Origin: Gemmatimonadaceae bacterium
GTDB taxonomy: Bacteria; Gemmatimonadota; Gemmatimonadetes; Gemmatimonadales; Gemmatimonadaceae
Assembly: GCA_025929535.1 (NCBI GenBank)
Contig: JAICLZ010000027.1
Location: 1 to 50,024 of the forward strand
Reading direction: 5' to 3'
Length of the DNA: 50,024 nucleotides
In this document: one piece after another, positions 15,606-23,733 of the stretch
Numbering within the stretch: position 1 is the stretch's first letter
Layout of the letters: each line of letters starts with the position of its first letter
The notes under the pieces: generated by a model
The model's database searches: none
What the model was told of the DNA's origin: nothing
The model's input: the letters and a program-made list of their open reading frames with translations, nothing else
Made by a program: the position numbers and the translations under genes

Positions 15606-16361
15606 TCACTCCTCGCGGTACGCGTTGTGGATCGTGTCGATCATCACCCAGAGCATCTCGATCTTGAACGCGAGCGCCTCGAACGCGCGCTGCTGCGTCT
15701 CCACCGTTTTGCAATAGGTCGTCACGATCTCGAGCCCGTGATTGCTGTCGCGCGGCGCCTGCGTGAGACGGCTGTTGAAGTAGTCGTACGCATCGGCGCG
15801 AATCCACGGATAGTGCCTGGGCAGCGCCTCGAGCCGGCGCCGCATGATGTCCGGCGCGAACAGCTCCGTGAGCGACGATGCCGCCGCTTCCACCCACGGC
15901 TTCGTCTTGCAGAACGTCACGTACATCTCGGCCGCGAATCGCACGCCGGGGAGCACGTGACGCTCATCCTCCATCTCTTCGCGCGGAACGCCGAACGCTA
16001 CCCCGAGCTGGATCCACTTCTCGATGCCGCCTTCGCCCTCCGCGTGGCCGTCGTGATCGATGATGCGTTGAATCCACTTGCGACGCACCGCGGGCACCGG
16101 ACAGTTCGAGATGATCGCGCCGTCCTTGCGCGGAATCGCGCGCTGGTACGCCAGCCGATTCGCGACCCACCCCTGCATCTGCCGCTGCGACAGCTTGCCG
16201 TCGTGCATCAGGTGATGAAACGGATGCTCCACGTAATACGAGCCGTGAAATCCGCGCAGCGCGGCAACGAGCGCGTCAGGCGTGAGCGGGCGATCGAGCG
16301 CCGGAATCGGCGGCTTGGGCGGAGCCGCGATCGTGGGCGCCGAGAGCAGGGAAGAGGACAT
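15606..16361 (-). CDS. pqqC: PqqC, pyrroloquinoline-quinone synthase
   Basis: A 251-residue member of the PqqC/TENA-like helical-bundle family, normal length. Recognisable segments: HPFHHLMHDGKLSQRQMQGW, then NRLAYQRAIPRKDGAIISNC, then RIIDHDGHAEGEGGIEKWI, then YVTFCKTKPWVEAAASSLTE. PqqC carries out the final ring closure and eight-electron oxidation to PQQ using O2. I start at ATG 16361; a TTG two codons upstream is less likely. It sits between pqqB (54-base gap) and pqqD (4-base gap). Cytoplasmic. Confidence 0.95.
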   Translation of the reverse strand: MSSSLLSAPTIAAPPKPPIPALDRPLTPDALVAALRGFHGSYYVEHPFHHLMHDGKLSQRQMQGWVANRLAYQRAIPRKDGAIISNCPVPAVRRKWIQRIIDHDGHAEGEGGIEKWIQLGVAFGVPREEMEDERHVLPGVRFAAEMYVTFCKTKPWVEAAASSLTELFAPDIMRRRLEALPRHYPWIRADAYDYFNSRLTQAPRDSNHGLEIVTTYCKTVETQQRAFEALAFKIEMLWVMIDTIHNAYREE

Positions 16362-16415
16362 GAGCAAAGCTTACCGCGAAGTGGGGGAATCGCTAACGCG
16401 CGCAAAACGCGCGCC

Positions 16416-17324
16416 TCAGATCTCGAAGCGCATTCCATCCATGCCCACGAGCATCCCCGCTGCCTCCACCTCCGCGCGCTCCGCCGACCGCTCGATCAGC
16501 ATCCGATTCGTGTTGTTGATGTGCGTGTAAACCTTTTGGCGACAGTCGAGCTCCGTGAGCACCGCGAGACTGCCCTCGGCCCCGGAGATCGCCACGTGCC
16601 CCATCGCGGACGCCGGCCGGTCGGAGATGTCGAGCCGAATGAGCTCGTCGTCGGTCCAGAAGGTGCCGTCGAACAGGAGCAGATCCGCCTCGTTGAGCCG
16701 CGCCAGCAGCTTTGGGCCAAGGCCGCCACACCCGGGAACGAACGCGCACGTCCTGCCACTCGTGGTGTCGGTGATGAATGCGGCAACGGTGTGCCCGACT
16801 TCTTCCCTGCGCGAAAAGCGCGGCGGGTCGCCTCGCACTGCCTTCATCTCGATCGTGAGTCCGCTCGGTGTCCCGTCGCGATAGTCGAGCGGCGTTGCCT
16901 CCCCGAGCGCAATCTCGACCGTTTGCACCTCCGCGAATGCCTGCGTCACCGGAAGCACGCGCGAATCTTCGGCCATCGTTCGAATCACTGCCGGCGTGGC
17001 GAGGATCTGCAGCTGTCGCCCTTCGCGAAGAAGAGCGACGCCGAGCGTGTGATCGAGCTCGGCATCGGTGAGCACGATCCCTTCCACGGGCACGTGGCGC
17101 ACGCCCGGCACATCGACGCGCGGCAGCCGCCCGAGCTGCTCGCGCACGTCGGGTGACGCGTTGCCGAGGAACCATCGTACGCCATCGGCGCTGAACGCGA
17201 CGGATGACTGCGTGCGCGCGCGCGCGCGAGCCGGATCGTCGCGCGCGATGCGGCACGTGGGGCACCAGCAATTCCACTGCGGAAATCCCCCGCCCGCAGC
17301 CGTTCCCAGCAGGATGACGTGCAT
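16416..17324 (-). CDS. pqqB: PqqB, metallo-beta-lactamase-fold PQQ enzyme
   Basis: A 302-residue protein of normal PqqB length, beginning HVILLGTAAGGGFPQWNCWC. The structural zinc Cys set is Cys19, Cys21 and Cys24. The family's altered active-site segment is GIVLTDAELDHTLGV, and the late HINNTN motif is present. PqqB is thought to be a hydroxylase that acts on the tyrosine-derived part of the PqqA intermediate. The start lies 3 bases after the stop of the response regulator gene, so pqqB is probably transcribed with the two-component pair. Confidence 0.95.
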   Translation of the reverse strand: MHVILLGTAAGGGFPQWNCWCPTCRIARDDPARARARTQSSVAFSADGVRWFLGNASPDVREQLGRLPRVDVPGVRHVPVEGIVLTDAELDHTLGVALLREGRQLQILATPAVIRTMAEDSRVLPVTQAFAEVQTVEIALGEATPLDYRDGTPSGLTIEMKAVRGDPPRFSRREEVGHTVAAFITDTTSGRTCAFVPGCGGLGPKLLARLNEADLLLFDGTFWTDDELIRLDISDRPASAMGHVAISGAEGSLAVLTELDCRQKVYTHINNTNRMLIERSAERAEVEAAGMLVGMDGMRFEI

Positions 17325-17327
17325 GCG

Positions 17328-18731
17328 TTACTGGATTCCGAATTTCTTGAGCCGGTAGCGCAGCGTGTCGCGGCTGACGCCGAGTCGCTGCGCGGCCTGA
17401 GTCTGATTGCCATTCGCTTCGCGGAGTGCCTGCTCGATCATCGATTTCTCCCACTGCGCGAGATCGGTCCCGCGCGGCGGAAGGGCATCCGACGGCGTAA
17501 TCGGCGCGCCGGCGTCCACGCTCACGCGCATGGCGGCCGCGTCCAAGCTCGCGTCCAAGCTCGACAGCGACAGCTGCTCGGCCTCGAGCACACCGCCCCG
17601 GCTCCAGAGCACCGCGCGCTCGATGACGTGACTCAGCTCGCGCACGTTGCCCGGCCACGAATAGGCGAGCATCGCATCGCGAGCGGCGGGGCTCATGCGC
17701 TGCACCATCTTTCCGTACTTCGCGCTGTAGCGGCGCATGAATTCCTCGGCGAGCAGCAGCACGTCGTGGCCGCGGTCGCGCAGCGGCGGAAGCCGGAGCA
17801 GGATGACGGCGAGACGAAAGTAGAGATCGCGGCGGAAGGTGCCGGCCTGTGCCTCGCGCTCGAGATCGCGGTTGGTGGCGGCGAGAATGCGCACATCGAT
17901 CCTGCGGTCGCGAATGCTGCCCACGCGCCGCACCATGCGCTCCTCTATCGCGCGCAGCAGCTTCCCTTGCAGCGGGAGCTCCGTGTCGCCGATCTCGTCG
18001 AGGAAGATGAAGCCGTGCTCCGCCGCTTCGAACAGGCCGATCTTCGACTGCTTCGCATCGGTAAAGGCGCCGCGTTCATGCCCGAACAGCTCCGCCTCCA
18101 TCAGGCTTGCGGGGAGCGCGGTGCAGTTCACCTCGATGAACGGTTTCGTGGAACGGGGCCCGCTCGCGTGAATCGTGTGCGCGATCAATCCCTTGCCGGT
18201 TCCCGTCTCGCCGGTGATGAGCACGGGCGGAGTGTCCTCGAGCGCGGCGATCTGGCGCGCCTGCTCCATGATCGCGCGAACGGCCGGTGACTCGCCGATC
18301 ATGCCCGCGAACGGAAGCTTCCGTGCCTCCCGGCCGCGATAGTACGAGAGCTCCTGTTTGAGCAGCGAGCTCTCGCGCGCCCGGTCCGCGAGCAGCTTGA
18401 GCTCCTCGAGATCGACCGGCTTTTTCAGATAGTCGAATGCCCCCAGCTTCACCGCCTCGACTGCGCCCTCGATGCTGCCGTACGCCGTCATGATGATGAC
18501 GGGAATCGACGGATCGAACTCGCGAATGTGCTGGAGCAGCTCGATGCCGCCCATCCCGGGGAGCCGCACATCGGCGAAGATGACGTCGGGACGAACGCTC
18601 TCGAGCAGCTCGAGCGCCTTCTCCGCATCCCCTGCCACCTCGGCCTCGTAGCCCGAATCGATGAGGAACGTCCTGATCGAGCGGGCCAGCGTGCGCTCGT
18701 CGTCCACGATCAGCACCGTTGGCCCACTCAC
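17328..18731 (-). CDS. NtrC-family sigma-54-type response regulator
   Basis: A 467-residue protein with receiver (phospho-acceptor Asp54 in FADVRLPG), AAA+ and Fis-type helix-turn-helix domains in order. Walker A is GETGTGKG (174-181), Walker B FIFLDE (241-246), and the C-terminal HTH is QTQAAQRLGVSRDTLRYRLK. The sigma-54 contact loop reads GAFTDA (221-226) instead of GAFTGA, a variant also seen in other NtrC-type proteins as far as I recall. It should activate sigma-54 promoters when phosphorylated by the overlapping kinase (GTGA overlap). It is followed by pqqB after 3 bases, so PQQ synthesis is the obvious candidate target. Confidence 0.9.
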   Translation of the reverse strand: MSGPTVLIVDDERTLARSIRTFLIDSGYEAEVAGDAEKALELLESVRPDVIFADVRLPGMGGIELLQHIREFDPSIPVIIMTAYGSIEGAVEAVKLGAFDYLKKPVDLEELKLLADRARESSLLKQELSYYRGREARKLPFAGMIGESPAVRAIMEQARQIAALEDTPPVLITGETGTGKGLIAHTIHASGPRSTKPFIEVNCTALPASLMEAELFGHERGAFTDAKQSKIGLFEAAEHGFIFLDEIGDTELPLQGKLLRAIEERMVRRVGSIRDRRIDVRILAATNRDLEREAQAGTFRRDLYFRLAVILLRLPPLRDRGHDVLLLAEEFMRRYSAKYGKMVQRMSPAARDAMLAYSWPGNVRELSHVIERAVLWSRGGVLEAEQLSLSSLDASLDAAAMRVSVDAGAPITPSDALPPRGTDLAQWEKSMIEQALREANGNQTQAAQRLGVSRDTLRYRLKKFGIQ

Positions 18732-20248
18732 GATCGGCTCGCCCCCGCGCGCGCGGGCTCCGGTGTGCTCACGGAAGGAGTTGCGTGATCGATGGCCGGA
18801 AGGCGAATGCGCACCGTCGTTCCAACGGTGGCGATGCTGCTGATGTCGAGGCTGCCGCCATTCTGCTCGATGTAGCGTTTCGCAATCGCGAGCCCGAGCC
18901 CAGTGCCTTCCGCGCGCGTGGTGAAGAACGGCTCACACACGGAGGCGAGCACGCGCTCGGGAATGCCGGCGCCCGAGTCCACGATCTCGACGACGACGCT
19001 TGCACCGTTTGCCCCATCGCTTCCCGCCGACTGTTCGAGGCGCGCCGCCATGCGGAGCGTTCCGCCATGTGGCATCGCGTCGAGCGCGTTGGAGACGATC
19101 TCGACCAGCGCCTGCTCGAGCTGCATCGGATCGACACGCACATCGGGAAGATTCGCTGCGAGCGCCAGCTCCAGCGCAACGCCGTGCTCGCGCAGGAGCT
19201 CGGTGAATGGCGGCAGCAGGTCTTCGATCAGTCGGGAAACGCTCTCGCGCAGGGGATGGAACGGCGCCGGCTTGGAAAAGCTCAGGAGATGACTCACGCG
19301 GCGATCGAGACGATCGACCTCCTCGATGATGAGGCCCATGTGCTCGCGCGTCGCGGCCGATTCCGGATGACGCATCGCGACCTGCGCCGCGGCGCGGAGG
19401 CTCGCGAGGGGATTGCGAATGCCGTGCGCCACCGCGGCCGACATCTCGCCTATCGAGGCGAGCTTCTCGGACTGTACGAGCTGAGCCTGCGTCTTCTCGA
19501 GGCTTTCGGTCATCTGCGCGAAGGAGCGCGCGAGATCGCCGATCTCGTCGGGCGAGCTCACATCGATCGGAAGCTCGACCTCGCCTGCGCCCACGCGCGC
19601 CATGGCCATGCGCAGCTGGCTGATCGGGCGCGCGAGCCCGCGCGAGATGAGCCACGAGGCGAGCAGCCCCGCGATCACCGCGATGACGAGGATTGCGATG
19701 AGCACGTCGCGCTCCCCCGTGACGATCTCCTCGAGCCGCGTGTACGCGCCGCGCACGCTCGACTCGCGCGCCTGCCGGTAGATGTCGCGATTGAGCTGCG
19801 TGAGCGCGGGGAGAAGCCCATCGCGCAGATCGCGCTGTGCCAGCTGGTACGAAGCCTCGTGCTGGCCGGAGTCGTAGAGCTTGAATACGCTGTCGGACAC
19901 GAGCTCGATGCGGCGCTGGATCTCTTCGGTGCTGTTGGCGAGCCCGGCCTCGTTCGGACGCAGCTCCGATCGCCAGCGCTGCTGCCAGTACTTGATGACC
20001 TCCCCCGTGGCGCGGAACTCATCCTTGGCGTGGGGATCGAGGCCGCTGAGATACCGCCAGATGATCTCGCTCTGATTGAACATCGCCGTCTCGAGCTCGG
20101 CGTACGTGCGCGTGCGCGACATGTTCTGGCCGAGCATCTGGAGCGCATCGCGCTCGAGCACGTTCGTGCGAATCGCCTCGATCCCGATGAGCAGTGCGGG
20201 AACGACCATGAGCGAGAAGCCGAACAGCATCTTGCGCTGAAAGGTCAT
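18728..20248 (-). CDS. Membrane sensor histidine kinase, NtrB-like
   Basis: A protein of about 506 residues. A first membrane helix lies near residues 8-25. A helical periplasmic sensor region of about 160 residues follows, then a second helix (VLIAILVIAVIAGLLASWLI), a HAMP domain, the H box (SIGEMSAAVAHGIRNPLASL), an N box and the ATP-binding DSGAGIPE and GTGLGLAIAK motifs. I start at ATG 20248; a TTG at 20302 is also in frame but adds only 18 basic residues. It overlaps the response regulator by 4 bases (GTGA). The signal is unknown; the linked pqq genes suggest a cue related to alcohol, sugar or PQQ status. Confidence 0.85.
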   Translation of the reverse strand: MTFQRKMLFGFSLMVVPALLIGIEAIRTNVLERDALQMLGQNMSRTRTYAELETAMFNQSEIIWRYLSGLDPHAKDEFRATGEVIKYWQQRWRSELRPNEAGLANSTEEIQRRIELVSDSVFKLYDSGQHEASYQLAQRDLRDGLLPALTQLNRDIYRQARESSVRGAYTRLEEIVTGERDVLIAILVIAVIAGLLASWLISRGLARPISQLRMAMARVGAGEVELPIDVSSPDEIGDLARSFAQMTESLEKTQAQLVQSEKLASIGEMSAAVAHGIRNPLASLRAAAQVAMRHPESAATREHMGLIIEEVDRLDRRVSHLLSFSKPAPFHPLRESVSRLIEDLLPPFTELLREHGVALELALAANLPDVRVDPMQLEQALVEIVSNALDAMPHGGTLRMAARLEQSAGSDGANGASVVVEIVDSGAGIPERVLASVCEPFFTTRAEGTGLGLAIAKRYIEQNGGSLDISSIATVGTTVRIRLPAIDHATPSVSTPEPARAGASRS

Positions 20249-20324
20249 CGAGGCGAGGGCGCGTGGGGAGCGCGAGTGTCCACGATTCAAGCTATCACGC
20301 AATCGGGGTGGAGGGGAGAATGAC

Positions 20325-21158
20325 GTGCTCGTTGCGGCTGCGTCGCAGGGGCGGCAGCTTATCTCACACGTGCGAGAGTCCTCGGGAGCTCCAACCAGAC
20401 GCGAGCCGCTGGCGCTTGCCGCGCGCGATGTGGTCCAGCGCTACGGCGATGTGATCGCGCTCGATCGCGTGAGTCTCGATGTCTTGGCGGGCCAGAGCGT
20501 CGCACTGGTGGGTGAGAGCGGGTCGGGAAAGACGACGCTGCTCAGATGCTTCAATCGTCTGGTCGAGCCTACGAGCGGGGCGATCTCCGTTGGCGGGGCC
20601 AACGTGCGCGATCGGCCGAGCGTGGAGCTGCGCCGAATGATCGGCTACGTGCCGCAGGACGGCGGGTTGATGCCGCATTGGCGCATCCTGCGAAACGTCG
20701 CGCTCGTGCCCACGCTCCTCGGCATCCCCAATGCGAGCGCAGTCGCAACGGACACGCTCGCACTGGTGGGGTTGCCGGCCGAGCGATTCGGCGGGCGGTT
20801 TCCGCACGAGCTCTCGGGCGGACAGCGGCAGCGCGCGGCACTCGCGCGTGCGCTCGCGGCGCGTCCGGGCGTGGTGCTCATGGACGAGCCGTTCGGCGCG
20901 CTCGATGCCATCACGCGCTCGGACCTGCAGTCAGCCTTCGATGCGCTGCGGCACGAGCTCTCGTTCACGATGCTCATGGTCACGCACGATCTGGCCGAAG
21001 CCGCGCGCCTCGCGGACGAGCTGGTGGTGATGCGCGCGGGGCGCATCGAGCAGCAGGGCACCATCGACCGGCTCGCATCATCGCCCGCCACACCGTACGT
21101 CGCGACGCTGCTCGAGCGCGCGCTCGCGGCATCGGCGCCGCTGCGGGGGCTCGCGTGA
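20325..21158 (+). CDS. ABC transporter ATPase, osmoprotectant/ergothioneine type
   Basis: A 277-residue ATP-binding subunit of the ProV/OpuCA group. Walker A is GESGSGKTT, the Q loop is YVPQDGGLMPHW, the signature is LSGGQRQRAALARALA, Walker B is VVLMDEPFGALD, and the H loop is MVTHDLAEA. It lacks the C-terminal CBS domains of OpuCA, so it is the short form. The GTG at 20325 has a gaggggag ribosome-binding site. Its TGA overlaps the GTG of the fused binding protein-permease gene (GTGA). Together they form a complete importer from two genes. Confidence 0.9.
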   Translation: MLVAAASQGRQLISHVRESSGAPTRREPLALAARDVVQRYGDVIALDRVSLDVLAGQSVALVGESGSGKTTLLRCFNRLVEPTSGAISVGGANVRDRPSVELRRMIGYVPQDGGLMPHWRILRNVALVPTLLGIPNASAVATDTLALVGLPAERFGGRFPHELSGGQRQRAALARALAARPGVVLMDEPFGALDAITRSDLQSAFDALRHELSFTMLMVTHDLAEAARLADELVVMRAGRIEQQGTIDRLASSPATPYVATLLERALAASAPLRGLA

Positions 21159-22759
21159 AGAGCGTAATTCTCGCGGTCGCGGTGTTGGTGGCTGCGAGCA
21201 GTGCGCGAGCGCAGGATGTCGCCGCGCGCGGTGACGCACTTCGCGGAGTGCCGATCATCGTCGCGTCGAAGCCGTTCGGCGAATCGTATCTGCTGGCCGA
21301 GATGTTTGCGCAGCTGCTCGAGTCGCACGGAATGGTCGTGGATCGCCGGATGGGACTCGGGCAGACGGAAATCGCGATGCAGGCGCTCCGCTCGGGCGCC
21401 ATCGATCTCTACCCCGAGTACACGGGCACCGGGTTGCTCGCGGTGCTGCACGATTCGCTCACCGATTCTCTGGCGAGCGATCCGCGACGCGTGTTCGCGC
21501 ACGTTGCGCGCGAATTCGCAACGAGATACGGCGTGCGATGGCTGCCCCCGCTCGGATTCCAGAACAGCTACGCGATCGCCGTGCGAAAGAGCACGGCTGC
21601 GCAATACCATCTGCGTACGCTCAGCGATCTCGCGCGCGAGAGCGGGCATCTCGTGGCCGGCTTCACGGCGGATTTCATCGGCCGTCCCGATGGCCTGGCG
21701 GGGCTCGCGCGCGCATACGGCGTTCGTCCGCGCGCGGTGCGGCCACTCGCTCCCGCGGTGAAATACCAGGCGCTCGCCACCGGAGCCGTGGACGTGATCG
21801 ACGGCTACTCCACCGACGGGCTGCTCTCGAAGTACGATCTGGTAACGCTCGTCGACGACGAGCACTTCTTCCCGCCGTACCAAGCCGCAGCGGTCGTGGG
21901 CGCGCGGCTCCAGCGCGAACGCGCCGACGCGATCGCCGCGCTCACGATGCTGAGCGGCATGCTCGACGAGTCGCGCATGCGCGTGCTCAACCGGCGCATC
22001 GAGGTGGATGGCGAAGATGTGAAGCGTGTCGCCGCCGATGCGCTCCGCGATCTCGGGCTCACGGGGGCGATGCGCGCGGGAGCCTCGATACCGAGATCTC
22101 TCAGTACTAAGGGATCTCTCCCGGCCTATCTCTGGGAGCGCCGAGCTGCCATCTGGAGGCTCGTGCTTCAGCATCTCCTCCTCGTCGCGCTCGCGCTTGG
22201 CGCCGCCATCATCGTCGCGGTGCCGCTCGCCCTCGCCCTCGAGCGCGCTCGCGGTGCAGCGGAGCCGACCATCGGCGTGCTCGGCGTGCTCGAGACCATT
22301 CCGAGCATCGCCCTGCTCGCGTTCATGATCCCGCTGTTCGGAATCGGCGTGAAGCCGGCGCTCGTGGCGCTCTGGATCTACGCGCTCTATCCGATCGCGC
22401 GCAGCGCGTACAGCGGCGTGCGCGATGCGGATCCGTCGGCGGTGGAGGCGGCGGAGGCGCTAGGGATGACGCCGAGTCAACGATTGTTGCGAGTGCGGCT
22501 GCCGCTTGCGGCGCCCGTCATCATGGCGGGCATCAGAACCGCGGCCGTGATCACGGTAGGCGCAGCCACGCTGGCCGCGTTCATCGGCGCTGGAGGGCTG
22601 GGCGAGCCGATCGTTGCGGGGCTGGCGCTCGCGGACACCGACATGATCCTGTCCGGCGCACTCCCCGCCGCCGCGCTCGCGCTAGCGGTGGATGGCGTGC
22701 TCGCGCTGGTCGAGCGCGTCATCGCCCCCGCGCATCTGCGTCACACCGCTTCGAGGTAG
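21155..22759 (+). CDS. Fused substrate-binding protein-permease of a QAT-family ABC importer
   Basis: A 534-residue fusion. Residues 1-20 are a signal peptide (MKSVILAVAVLVAASSARA). Residues 30-300 are a ProX/OpuCC-type binding domain (IIVASKPFGESYLLAEMFAQ, then SGAIDLYPEYTGTGLLAVL, then ATGAVDVIDGYSTDG). Residues 318-528 are a permease with the EAA-type loop (AEALGMTPSQRLLRVRLPLA). The family imports betaine, choline, carnitine or ergothioneine. In the known fusions (EgtU, OpuF-type) the permease comes first; here the binding domain comes first. It converges on egtD and egtB, so ergothioneine or a precursor such as hercynine is a reasonable substrate guess. In-frame sequence before 21155 overlaps the ATPase gene and is not coding here. 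Confidence 0.85.
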   Translation: MKSVILAVAVLVAASSARAQDVAARGDALRGVPIIVASKPFGESYLLAEMFAQLLESHGMVVDRRMGLGQTEIAMQALRSGAIDLYPEYTGTGLLAVLHDSLTDSLASDPRRVFAHVAREFATRYGVRWLPPLGFQNSYAIAVRKSTAAQYHLRTLSDLARESGHLVAGFTADFIGRPDGLAGLARAYGVRPRAVRPLAPAVKYQALATGAVDVIDGYSTDGLLSKYDLVTLVDDEHFFPPYQAAAVVGARLQRERADAIAALTMLSGMLDESRMRVLNRRIEVDGEDVKRVAADALRDLGLTGAMRAGASIPRSLSTKGSLPAYLWERRAAIWRLVLQHLLLVALALGAAIIVAVPLALALERARGAAEPTIGVLGVLETIPSIALLAFMIPLFGIGVKPALVALWIYALYPIARSAYSGVRDADPSAVEAAEALGMTPSQRLLRVRLPLAAPVIMAGIRTAAVITVGAATLAAFIGAGGLGEPIVAGLALADTDMILSGALPAAALALAVDGVLALVERVIAPAHLRHTASR

Positions 22760-23733
22760 GCGACCCAGAACTGCCGCTTCCGGTTCGTCCAGAGCTCTCG
22801 CAGGCGAAAGCCCGCTGTCTCGATCAGCTCCTCCAGGCGCGCGCGATCGTACTTGTACGAGCTCTCGGTCCAGATGGTCTCGCCCTTGTCGAAGTGAATC
22901 GGCTCGCCGCCTACCATCACGATCTGCTCGACCGTGCTCACCAGATGCATCTCGACGCGGCTCGCGCGCGAGTTGAAGAACGCGCGATGCTCGAAGGTGC
23001 GCAGGTCGAAGTGCGCGTGCAGATCGCGATTGAGTCGCGCGAGGATGTTCAGGTTGAAGGCCGCGGTCACGCCGGCGGAGTCGTCGTAGGCGGCGTTGAG
23101 TGTCGTCGCGTTCTTGCGACGGTCGACGCCGAGAATGAGCGCACCACCTTTGCCGACTGCGCGCCGCACGCGGCCGAGGAAGATGGCGGCCTCCATCGGA
23201 TGAAAGTTGCCGATGGTCGAGCCCGGAAAGAACGCGACTCTGCGCGATCCCTCCGGCAGCGGCGGCACCGCGAGCGGCAACGTGTAATCGGCATTGAGCG
23301 GCCGAATAGCCACGCCCGGATACTCGGCGTGGAGCTCGCGCGAGACGCGGCCGAGCTGCTCGCGCGAGATGTCGATCGGCACGTACGCCGCAGGTGTCTC
23401 GAGCGCGTTGAGGAGCAGGCGAATCTTCACGCCTGCGCCGCTGCCGTATTCGAGCAGCGCCACGCGTGGGCCCGCGAGCTCCGCGATCTCGCCGCTGCGC
23501 GCGCGCAGGATCTCGAGCTCGGCGCGCGTGAGATAGTACTCGGGAAGCTCGCAGATCTGCTCGAACAGATGCGCGCCGGTCTCGTCATAGAAGAGCTTTG
23601 GCGGAAGCGTCTTCGGCTCGGACTCGAGTCCGCGCAGCACTTCCTCGCGCATCGGGCGCGTGTCCGGCCGCGCAACGATGCGTGGCACGCCCTGCCGCGA
23701 AGCAGGTACCGTCATCGAACGCTCGTCACGCAT
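22741..23733 (-). CDS. egtD: EgtD, L-histidine N-alpha-methyltransferase
   Basis: A 330-residue protein of the EgtD family (DUF2260-type). Landmarks: LPPKLFYDETGAHLFEQICE, then ELPEYYLTRAE, then ALLEYGSGAGVKIRLLL (SAM site), then AFFPGSTIGNFHP, then LILGVDRRKN and ESSYKYD. EgtD trimethylates histidine to hercynine, the first step of ergothioneine synthesis. The ATG at 23733 overlaps the end of egtB by 8 bases, which shows an egtB-egtD operon; a second ATG at 23715 would give a slightly shorter protein. Its last 19 bases overlap the convergent transporter gene. Confidence 0.92.
   Translation of the reverse strand: MRDERSMTVPASRQGVPRIVARPDTRPMREEVLRGLESEPKTLPPKLFYDETGAHLFEQICELPEYYLTRAELEILRARSGEIAELAGPRVALLEYGSGAGVKIRLLLNALETPAAYVPIDISREQLGRVSRELHAEYPGVAIRPLNADYTLPLAVPPLPEGSRRVAFFPGSTIGNFHPMEAAIFLGRVRRAVGKGGALILGVDRRKNATTLNAAYDDSAGVTAAFNLNILARLNRDLHAHFDLRTFEHRAFFNSRASRVEMHLVSTVEQIVMVGGEPIHFDKGETIWTESSYKYDRARLEELIETAGFRLRELWTNRKRQFWVAYLEAV

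Noticed and set aside
15444..17156. 570-codon open frame on the plus strand across pqqB, pqqC and pqqD
   Set aside because: It is exactly antisense to three well-recognised pqq genes, is His/Arg/Glu-rich without any domain, and is typical of shadow frames in GC-rich DNA.
18719..20323. 534-codon plus-strand open frame across the histidine kinase
   Set aside because: Antisense to a clear HK with all motifs; the sequence has no fold-like pattern.
20546..21154. In-frame upstream extension of the binding protein-permease gene (would give 737 residues)
   Set aside because: The extension is Arg/Ala-rich out-of-frame translation of the ATPase gene; a signal peptide begins cleanly at GTG 21155.
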